Shown here piece by piece: positions 1 through 3,757 of a stretch of 6,470 bases of DNA. The translations under genes and the position numbers were made by a program. The notes under the pieces were generated by a model. It made no database searches. It had not been told where the DNA came from and saw nothing but the letters and a program-made list of their open reading frames with translations. How positions within the stretch are numbered: position 1 is the stretch's first letter; each line of letters opens with the position of its first letter. The stretch lies in contig DAOVWW010000088.1 in NCBI GenBank assembly GCA_030636465.1, positions 1-6,470 of the forward strand, written 5' to 3'. The DNA comes from Gammaproteobacteria bacterium. GTDB lineage: Bacteria; Pseudomonadota; Gammaproteobacteria; BMS3Bbin11.

Positions 1-75
1 CGAAAACGTCGTCATAGTTACATAGGATATATCAGTCCAGTAGATTTTGAAGAGCAGGAAACTGGACTTAACTAG
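1..75 (+). CDS. IS3-family transposase (OrfB), C-terminal end only
   Basis: The first 24 codons are open from the window edge and end at TAG (73-75). They read RKRRHSYIGYISPVDFEEQE and then TGLN. The pattern R-R-x-x-x-x-I-G-Y-x-S-P-x-x-F-E is the characteristic C-terminus of IS3-family OrfB transposases, the DDE integrase-type enzymes that cut and join the element's ends. Only the tail is visible, so the catalytic residues and any OrfA/OrfB frameshift lie outside the window and intactness cannot be judged. A terminal-repeat-like sequence begins directly after the stop, as expected at an IS3 right end. The family assignment rests on this short motif but is distinctive. Confidence 0.82.
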   Translation, partial: RKRRHSYIGYISPVDFEEQETGLN

Positions 76-101
76 TGGTCTACTTTTTCGGGGCAAAACC
101 A
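76..101 (+). mobile_element. Probable right terminal inverted repeat of the IS3-family element
   Basis: Directly after the transposase stop comes TGGTCTACTTTTTCGGGG followed by CAAAACCA. IS3-family ends usually finish in CA and are often rich in a TTTTTCGGGG-type core. The left end is outside the window, so the inverted-repeat match cannot be confirmed, and the outer boundary (101) may be off by a few bases. A target duplication cannot be seen for the same reason. Confidence 0.6.
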
Positions 102-275
102 CTGTACCGAACTGAGACAAAATCAGCTTGCTCGAAAATGTCTGCTATTGAGGAATCTATAGTGTTTTCAGACCATGTTTAAACACGGCAATTGTCCAGC
201 TAATACCTGTTAGCCAATATAATAACAAACTACACCTGATGCCAATAGGCACACATCCATGTTATACTTCATACT
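102..275. other. Gene-free spacer between the IS end and the brnT-like gene
   Basis: No credible coding frame is present. It contains a GTTAGCC (209-215) that resembles the right core of an attC site and could mark the left edge of the downstream toxin-antitoxin cassette, but no convincing partner half-site or stem is visible upstream. An 8-bp palindrome GTTTAAAC lies at 177-184. A possible promoter occupies its last part. Confidence 0.4.
239..268 (+). promoter_or_regulatory. Candidate sigma70 promoter for the toxin-antitoxin pair
   Basis: TATACT (263-268) is a good -10 box. ATGCCA (239-244) is a weak -35 at 18 bp. Transcription would then start about 275-276, at the toxin ATG itself. There is no Shine-Dalgarno before that ATG, so the transcript would be leaderless or nearly so. 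This is inference from base pattern only. Confidence 0.33.
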
Positions 276-554
276 ATGAAGCCAATTAATTGGAATTCCA
301 CAAAAAATCAACAGTTGATTGCGGAACGCGGAATTTCCTTTGAGGATGTTGTTTTCTATTTACAACAGGGTGAATTATTAGATGATATTGAACATCCTGA
401 TGGAGAAAAATATCCTCATCAACGTGTATTTGTTATCAACATCGATGATTATGTATATCTTGTACCCTATGTTGAAAATCGAAAAGAAATATTTTTAAAG
501 ACTGTAATACCTAGCAGAAAAGCTACAAAGCAATATCTAGGAGAAGCCAAATGA
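276..554 (+). CDS. BrnT-type toxin of a type II toxin-antitoxin module
   Basis: This 92-residue protein resembles the BrnT/DUF497 family, RelE-fold ribonuclease toxins that block translation and are neutralised by a DNA-binding partner. Supporting features are the N-terminal W-N-x-x-K-N (residues 6-11), the F-E-D-V motif (22-25), a central beta-rich stretch around HQRVFVINIDDYVYLVPYV, and the C-terminal IFLKTVIPSRKATKQYL, where BrnT proteins have an I-S-x-R-x-A-x-K-x-E segment. The length is normal for the family. The toxin comes first and overlaps the antitoxin by ATGA, the usual brnTA order. No Shine-Dalgarno is visible at the ATG, which would limit toxin output. An attC site directly follows the pair, so it looks like an integron cassette. 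Assignment to the toxin role is fairly firm; exact family membership is by motif only. Confidence 0.75.
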   Translation: MKPINWNSTKNQQLIAERGISFEDVVFYLQQGELLDDIEHPDGEKYPHQRVFVINIDDYVYLVPYVENRKEIFLKTVIPSRKATKQYLGEAK

Positions 555-865
555 ATGATATTAAACTGAGCAAAGAGGAAAATGAAATCCTTAAAGATTT
601 TGAGGCGGGTGAGTTCAAATCAATTCTCACTCCTAAGCGTAAAAAAATGTTGCAAGCTGCTGCAGAAGAGACCTTTAAAAAAGATAAACGAATTAATATA
701 AGGATTTCAAGTCGTGACCTTGAGTCTCTTCAAAGACGTGCACTAGAAGAAGGAATTCCATATCAAACCCTGGTATCGAGCGTACTTCATAAATATGTGT
801 CAGGTGGACTACATGACATCATGGCTAACAAGGCGCTTCAGCGGACGCAAAGAACGCGACGCTGA
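551..865 (+). CDS. CopG/BrnA-type ribbon-helix-helix antitoxin, C-terminus encoded by attC
   Basis: This 104-residue partner of the preceding toxin should bind it and repress the shared promoter. Residues about 48-85 (RINIRISSRDLESLQRRALE, then EGIPYQTLVSSVLHKY) form a ribbon-helix-helix DNA-binding domain: a basic beta strand, a helix, the G-I-P-Y-Q-T turn and a second helix. The acidic N-terminal part with E-x-x-I-L-x-x-F-E-x-G-E resembles other CopG-type antitoxins of BrnT toxins. The start overlaps the toxin stop (ATGA), with AGGAG at 539-543, seven bases upstream, so the antitoxin has a better initiation signal than the toxin. Residues 92-104 (ANKALQRTQRTRR) and the stop codon lie inside the attC hairpin, so this basic tail comes from the recombination site and is not a conserved part of the family. 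Confidence 0.77.
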   Translation: MNDIKLSKEENEILKDFEAGEFKSILTPKRKKMLQAAAEETFKKDKRINIRISSRDLESLQRRALEEGIPYQTLVSSVLHKYVSGGLHDIMANKALQRTQRTRR

Positions 866-883
866 TTAGCTTCAACGTTAGCT
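823..883 (+). other. Integron attC recombination site
   Basis: GGCTAAC (823-829) pairs with GTTAGCT (877-883) as the outer R boxes, six bases perfectly complementary. Inside, CAGCG (839-843) pairs with CGCTG (860-864), and CGC (846-848) with GCG (856-858), around a 7-nt loop, with unpaired GA and A as bulges. Size, outer cores, inner stem and extrahelical bases fit a short attC folded on one strand for IntI recombination. Cleavage would fall between G877 and T878. The R-box consensus is off by one base on each side, in a compensated way. No integrase gene is in the window. Confidence 0.72.
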
Positions 884-926
884 AATTACAATGGTAATTA
901 CACATAATTCAAATAACTTATTGGTA
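884..926. other. Interior of a very short ORF-less cassette between two attC sites
   Basis: If both attC sites are real, the cassette between cleavage points G877 and G975 is 98 bp, mostly AT-rich, with no reading frame of note. Such gene-less cassettes occur in chromosomal integrons. It could equally be the remnant of a larger cassette. Confidence 0.35.
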
Positions 927-981
927 ATTCAACATAAGCCTTGAAAGCTTCCACTTTTCTTCTTGGCTTGGACTGTTAGGC
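927..981 (+). other. Second, weaker attC candidate
   Basis: ATTCAAC (927-933) matches the RYYYAAC core, and GTTAGGC (975-981) matches GTTRRRY exactly, in the same orientation as the first attC. Between them AAGCC (936-940) pairs with GGCTT (965-969), and AAG with CTT just inside. The outer cores are only partly complementary, which is allowed because the right core is contributed by the next cassette. The site rests on these short matches and is less certain than the first. Confidence 0.45.
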
Positions 982-1104
982 GGGATGATGTTGATGGCGC
1001 ATAACTATAATGTGCTCAATGCAAAAGAAATTACACCCAGCATAAGGAGCCCCTGCAATCCGTCAAACTACGAGCCGGCAAAAATTCGACAATAGAAATG
1101 AGGG
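982..1104. other. Intergenic stretch without a recognised gene
   Basis: It follows the second attC candidate. A TATAAT box occurs at 1006-1011, but no -35 sits at the right distance (TTGATG at 991-996 is too close), and no downstream plus-strand gene would use it. No supported coding frame. Confidence 0.4.
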
Positions 1105-1136
1105 AAATAAAAAAAGGCCTTTAGAAAAAGGCCTTT
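1105..1136 (-). terminator. Rho-independent terminator of the minus-strand SHOCT gene
   Basis: AAAGGCCTTT (1113-1122) and AAAGGCCTTT (1127-1136) form a perfect 10-bp stem with a 4-nt AGAA loop. Read on the minus strand, the stem is followed by a long U tract (complement of the A-rich 1105-1112). It sits about 28 bases past the stop of the SHOCT-domain gene. On the plus strand there is no T tract after the stem, so it acts in one direction. Confidence 0.9.
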
Positions 1137-1164
1137 AGATAAATGAAACAGAATATGTTGCTAT

Positions 1165-1539
1165 TTAGCCAAGCAGCTTGGCTTTCTGAGTTTCAAACTC
1201 CGCGTCATTGATAACGCCCTTGTCTTTAAGCTCAGCCAGCTTAGTCAGTTCGTCGGCAGTTGAGGTACCAGCGATACCCTGAATATAGGCACGTTGCTGA
1301 TCTGCGGCATCTGAGTAGGCCTGCATATTACGTTCTTCCATTCCCCTGCCTCGGATGAGTATATAGCTCAACACACCCAGCCATGGTATGACGATGACAA
1401 ACAACATCCAGAAAGCCTTGGAAAAACCGCCTATATCTTTGCTGCGGAAAACGTCGCCGATCACTGAGATGACAACCCATATCCAGGCAATCAGAAGGAA
1501 AAATACGAACATTGACCAGATAATATCTAAAAATGGCAT
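1165..1539 (-). CDS. Small membrane protein with PLDc_N-like domain and C-terminal SHOCT domain
   Basis: A 124-residue protein. Residues about 5-28 and 41-63 are hydrophobic membrane segments separated by a polar loop with D-V-F-R-S-K-D-I-G-G, and the second ends W-L-G-V-L-S-Y-I-L-I-R-G-R-G-M. This two-helix layout is that of the PLDc_N (phospholipase D N-terminal-like) domain, which has no catalytic motif here. Residues about 95-124 (ADELTKLAELKDKGVINDAE, then FETQKAKLLG) are a textbook SHOCT domain, a short helical hairpin with L-x-x-L-x-x-G-x-I-x-x-x-E-F-x-x-x-K-x-x-L-L, thought to mediate oligomerisation. The function is unknown, possibly envelope-associated. AGGGAG lies six bases before the ATG. 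The gene is convergent to the cassette region, has its own terminator, and lies 3' of a decayed toxin gene that overlaps its start. Confidence 0.85.
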   Translation of the reverse strand: MPFLDIIWSMFVFFLLIAWIWVVISVIGDVFRSKDIGGFSKAFWMLFVIVIPWLGVLSYILIRGRGMEERNMQAYSDAADQQRAYIQGIAGTSTADELTKLAELKDKGVINDAEFETQKAKLLG

Positions 1540-1790
1540 TGGGAACTCCCTGTTAAGTTTTTTGCTGTGCTTGTGGACGTACAGCAGTTATGATTAATTT
1601 CGTGAATTCTATCACTAACGCTATTACTTCTAACTATAAAATCATTAAAACTGTAATCAAGGCAGATTTCAATATGTGAAATTATCTCAATAACAAATTC
1701 ATCACCTACATGAGGAACACCTTCGTCATTGTAATAACTTTTTATTGCTTCCAGGTCATTAAATGCGGAATCAGATATTGATATTTTCAA
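1527..1790 (-). pseudogene. ParE/RelE-type toxin, degraded after its N-terminal third
   Basis: The frame starts with TTG (1790-1788) overlapping the stop of the antitoxin remnant (TTGA), the usual antitoxin-then-toxin coupling. Residues 1-42 (ISDSAFNDLEAIKSYYNDEG, then VPHVGDEFVIEIISHIEI) match the first helices of ParE-family plasmid-stabilisation toxins, which poison gyrase or translation. After about residue 42 the sequence no longer fits: the expected H-P-x-x-G-x-x-V-P region and the C-terminal R-x-V-Y-x-x-x-x-x-x-V-x-V-x-R-V-W-R strands are absent, and the frame runs to 87 residues of low-complexity sequence into the SHOCT gene start. The most likely reading is an internal deletion or replacement that killed the toxin. 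A divergent but working C-terminus cannot be excluded. Confidence 0.6.
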
Positions 1791-1999
1791 ATATTAATAC
1801 CCAGTTTTTTCTTAACTTCATCAAGGCTTTGTTCTTTACCTTCTCTTACCTCTATTAACCCTTGTGCGATAGCTTTAACAAATGCACGCTCTTCTTCGTG
1901 GCTTTCATATTCTGCCAATCCTTGAACAATTGCTATGCCACACCCTCTGCTAGTTAACAAAATAGGCAGATGTGTATCTTTTGTTCTGTTTACTGGTCT
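1787..1999 (-). pseudogene. Phd/YefM-type antitoxin remnant without a start codon
   Basis: Reading on the minus strand, the frame gives RPVNRTKDTHLPILLTSRGC, then GIAIVQGLAEYESHEEERAF, then VKAIAQGLIEVREGKEQSLD and EVKKKLGINI before TGA (1789-1787). The I-L-L-T-S-R-G-x-G-I-A-I-V-Q strand pair and the L-A-E-Y-E helix followed by a charged A-x-x-Q-G-L-x-x-x-x-E-G-K/R-E-x-S-L-x-E-x-K helix resemble the C-terminal two thirds of Phd-family antitoxins paired with ParE/RelE toxins. The frame is open upstream only to a TGA at 2035-2033 and has no ATG or GTG. The N-terminal DNA-binding part is not recognisable, so the gene is 5'-truncated or uses an internal TTG (1960-1958). Together with the broken toxin next to it, this is a decayed module. 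Confidence 0.5.
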
Positions 2000-2035
2000 C
2001 AGGATACGCAGGATTAGCCAATTTATACTGTGTCA

Positions 2036-2108
2036 ATTACGTTTGAAGCAGGTGTCGGTGTTATTATCGGAATGTTAAATTAGAAATCTAATAAGCAATA
2101 AAGGAAAT
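2036..2108. other. Short intergenic stretch before the 2115 gene
   Basis: No supported gene. A plus-strand frame ending at TAG (2081-2083) reads VSITFEAGVGVIIGMLN. It looks vaguely like a membrane-protein end but is too short to assign. The last bases carry the ribosome binding site of the next gene (AAAGGA, 2100-2105). Confidence 0.3.
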
Positions 2109-2114
2109 ATGTAC

Positions 2115-2498
2115 ATGAGTAAAGAAATAGATGAGCTTAGTGAGTATATTGCTTGCACTGGCACCTATACCTCAGCCCAGTTAGTCATTCACATAGGTGA
2201 AATATTACAAATTCTTGATGTGGACCGCTGCCAATATATTGATGAACATCGATACGATGCCCTGGTTAGATACCTCTCAAACAAATGTAAGTTAGGCCCT
2301 GATGCAGAGATTGCAGATAAAGTAATAGAAATATTCAATTTGAAATACAGTGATGAGTTTGTTGCTAAAACCGAGCTAAAAAAGGCTTTATATAATTATC
2401 TTGAAACAAGAAAAAAAGGTTTAGGTAAGACACAAAGTAAAAATATGATGGCTGCATTGTTGAATAATGTTAAAGAACTGAATATTGATAATCAATAA
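2115..2498 (+). CDS. Hypothetical protein, about 127 residues
   Basis: I do not recognise this protein. It is soluble, mostly helical and charged, with no signal peptide, membrane segment or metal-binding motif. A frame-consistent ATG at 2109 would add two residues (M-Y), but the AAGGA Shine-Dalgarno (2101-2105) is only three bases from it and nine from the ATG at 2115, so 2115 is preferred. Visible traits are an early YIACTGTYTSAQLVIHIGEI segment, two Cys in the first 40 residues, and a Lys-rich C-terminal third (ETRKKGLGKTQSKNMMAALL). Codon use is AT-rich like the integron side and unlike the ATPase operon downstream, which suggests it belongs to the accessory region. It ends 123 bases before the operon and may carry the operon promoter over its stop codon. 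Confidence 0.7.
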   Translation: MSKEIDELSEYIACTGTYTSAQLVIHIGEILQILDVDRCQYIDEHRYDALVRYLSNKCKLGPDAEIADKVIEIFNLKYSDEFVAKTELKKALYNYLETRKKGLGKTQSKNMMAALLNNVKELNIDNQ

Positions 2499-2513
2499 AC
2501 ATCAATATAGATT
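2485..2513 (+). promoter_or_regulatory. Candidate sigma70 promoter for the ATPase operon
   Basis: TTGATA (2485-2490, five of six to consensus) and TAGATT (2508-2513, four of six) are separated by 17 bp. The site straddles the stop of the preceding gene and would give a leader of about 100 nt before the first ATPase gene, containing the inverted repeats listed separately. Weak and not unique; inference only. Confidence 0.3.
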
Positions 2514-2530
2514 TTAGACTGATTAGATAT

Positions 2531-2595
2531 GAGACATCTACCGACCACTTAGATATCTCAGAGATCCTCTGAATAAGTCTCCGGGTGTGGTAGAT
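2531..2595 (+). promoter_or_regulatory. Inverted-repeat cluster in the ATPase operon leader
   Basis: TCAGAG (2558-2563) and CTCTGA (2567-2572) make a perfect 6-bp hairpin with a 3-nt loop. Around it ATCTACC (2536-2542) pairs with GGTAGAT (2589-2595). GAGAC (2531-2535) could instead pair with GTCTC (2577-2581), crossing the outer stem, so two folds compete. TTAGATAT also occurs twice, at 2523-2530 and 2549-2556, 26 bp apart. No U tract follows, so it is not an intrinsic terminator. It could be a structured leader or an operator region. Confidence 0.4.
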
Positions 2596-2610
2596 TGTAG
2601 TGGTGTTAAA

Positions 2611-2616
2611 AGGAGG
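2611..2616 (+). promoter_or_regulatory. Strong ribosome binding site of the first ATPase gene
   Basis: AGGAGG, five bases before the ATG at 2622, is a consensus Shine-Dalgarno. It decides this start over the out-of-frame ATG at 2617, which lies directly against the AGGAGG. Confidence 0.85.
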
Positions 2617-2621
2617 ATGAC

Positions 2622-2987
2622 ATGGCAAGCAACAATCCGGATAAAGCACTCTCTATTTCTGCCGGTCAGGCGATGAATGTCGTGCTGAAGGCAGAACAGG
2701 ATGCAGAAAACGGCTTCCCTGAATGTAAGAAGTTATCGTGTCATACTATACAGGATGCGCAACAACATTCAGCAACTATTGCCCGTCGCACCAACAAGCG
2801 TATTACGACGATGCACCTCCGCCATAAACAGAAAGTCAGCCACCGTATTTCTGAAATGGAACGCGCAGCGGCGAGTGAGCTGAAAAATGTACACGGCAGA
2901 GGTTTAGATGAAGGTAAGTTGGTTGGAGCGGTTAATGAAGTCGCTGCGATACTGATCGGTCTGCCTGACAGCGGTAAATCTGATTGA
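2622..2987 (+). CDS. V/A-type ATPase peripheral-stalk subunit G/H-like
   Basis: This 121-residue protein is predicted to be largely helical. Residues about 12-95 form one long charged and Ala-rich helix suited to a right-handed coiled coil: SAGQAMNVVLKAEQDAENGF, the IARRTNKRI segment, and VSHRISEMERAAASELKN. That is how the G (bacterial/eukaryotic) or H (archaeal) stalk subunit looks; it pairs with subunit E to hold the A3B3 head against the membrane stator. The first-gene position before C, I, K, F and E is strong context support, since sequence conservation in this subunit is low. The start has a strong AGGAGG. The stop overlaps the TTG start of the next gene (TTGA), implying coupling. Two Cys (residues about 35 and 40) are unusual for a coiled-coil stalk. 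Function is inferred from fold and operon. Confidence 0.72.
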   Translation: MASNNPDKALSISAGQAMNVVLKAEQDAENGFPECKKLSCHTIQDAQQHSATIARRTNKRITTMHLRHKQKVSHRISEMERAAASELKNVHGRGLDEGKLVGAVNEVAAILIGLPDSGKSD

Positions 2988-3757
2988 TAAAGTCACTCTC
3001 ACGTTATTCCTACGTGCAGGCGCGCCTGCAGGCACGCCATGGGCAAAGACCCGGTGAAGATGTCTGGTTTCAGTTGCATGGGGCCGATGAACTTGCGAAC
3101 TATCTGCTAGTAGTACGCCATACCTCTATGCGTCATTGGGTACTGGGCATGAATGTCTCACACAGCAGCCACGAAATTGAGCAATCATTACGTGATCAGC
3201 TTCGCGAATATATCGATGAAATTGCCGCCTGGTTACCGACAGAGTGGAGACAATCCATCCGTTGGCTCAGTCGCCTGGCTGACCTCCCTGCCCTGCAGCA
3301 CTTGTTGGCTGGGAATGCAGCATTAGCCTGGATGCTAAGTGACCCGATGCTGAGAGACTTTAGCAGTGAAGAAAGAGAAATACGCCTCGATGCTTTCATG
3401 CGTTCTGATTGTCACCACCTTGCTGAATCATGGCAGAAAAGTCATTCACTACCGGATGCCTGGCTGGATCACTGGCAACAGCTACTGCCTGGTAATTCCC
3501 TCAAAGAGGACGGCATCAGGCAGATGATCCGACTTTATCGCGAGCATCTATCATTACCCGCTGATCACAAAACTATTGATGCCGCTCAGCAGCGTCTTCA
3601 GCTGGAAACCAGGTTCACGTCGCTGTTTCGTCATTACAGTTTCCAGGCAACCGCGGCTTTCGCCCATCTGGGCCTGGTGGCACTGGATCTCAGAAGACTG
3701 CGCAGCGGCCTGGTCCGCCGTGCGTTATTTCCCGAAGTAATGAAGGAGGCTTCATGA
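2984..3757 (+). CDS. V/A-type ATPase subunit C (AC39/d-like), short form
   Basis: This 257-residue protein resembles the AC39 family (subunit C of bacterial/archaeal enzymes, d of eukaryotes), the funnel-shaped cap on the c-ring that couples the central shaft to the rotor. The N-terminal Y-S-Y-V-Q-A-R-L-Q-A-R (residues 8-18) matches the family signature Y-x-Y-x-x-A-R-x-x-x. The rest is helical with many Leu, Trp and Arg, as in the family, for example ADLPALQHLLAGNAALAWML. Usual lengths are about 320-350 residues, so this is compact. The start is TTG: a TGA in the same frame lies immediately upstream and the Y-x-Y motif follows within eight residues, leaving no other sensible start. It overlaps the previous stop (TTGA) and lacks a good Shine-Dalgarno, suggesting translation by reinitiation. 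Its own stop overlaps the next ATG (ATGA). Confidence 0.78.
   Translation: MIKSLSRYSYVQARLQARHGQRPGEDVWFQLHGADELANYLLVVRHTSMRHWVLGMNVSHSSHEIEQSLRDQLREYIDEIAAWLPTEWRQSIRWLSRLADLPALQHLLAGNAALAWMLSDPMLRDFSSEEREIRLDAFMRSDCHHLAESWQKSHSLPDAWLDHWQQLLPGNSLKEDGIRQMIRLYREHLSLPADHKTIDAAQQRLQLETRFTSLFRHYSFQATAAFAHLGLVALDLRRLRSGLVRRALFPEVMKEAS
3743..3749 (+). promoter_or_regulatory. Ribosome binding site of the subunit I gene
   Basis: AAGGAGG inside the end of the C gene, four bases before ATG 3754 and ten before the in-frame ATG at 3760. Either start is possible; 3754 is chosen for the ATGA overlap with the C stop. Confidence 0.75.

Noticed and set aside
162..186. GTGTTT/AAACAC inverted repeat with internal GTTTAAAC palindrome.
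   Set aside because: A 13-nt loop, AT-rich arms and no nearby gene end or T tract. It could be chance in AT-rich DNA.
106..215. A full attC site upstream of the brnT-like gene (ACCGAAC to GTTAGCC).
   Set aside because: The left core has a wrong base and no inner stem is evident between the halves. Kept only as a possible right core at 209-215.
1388..1597. Plus-strand 69-codon frame opposite the SHOCT gene.
   Set aside because: It lies antisense to a protein with clear domains, has no good ribosome binding site and no protein-like pattern.
1550..1600. Hairpin TGCTGT/ACAGCA considered as an attC site or as a terminator.
   Set aside because: Core sequences do not match RYYYAAC/GTTRRRY on either strand, and the T-rich tract lies on the wrong side for termination of either flanking reading direction.
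2027..2083. Short plus-strand frame ending VSITFEAGVGVIIGMLN.
   Set aside because: Fewer than 25 codons between stops and no start signal. Too short to call a gene or a remnant.
2701..2883. Plus-strand 60-codon frame within the G/H subunit gene.
   Set aside because: Out-of-frame shadow of the coiled-coil gene with no ribosome binding site.
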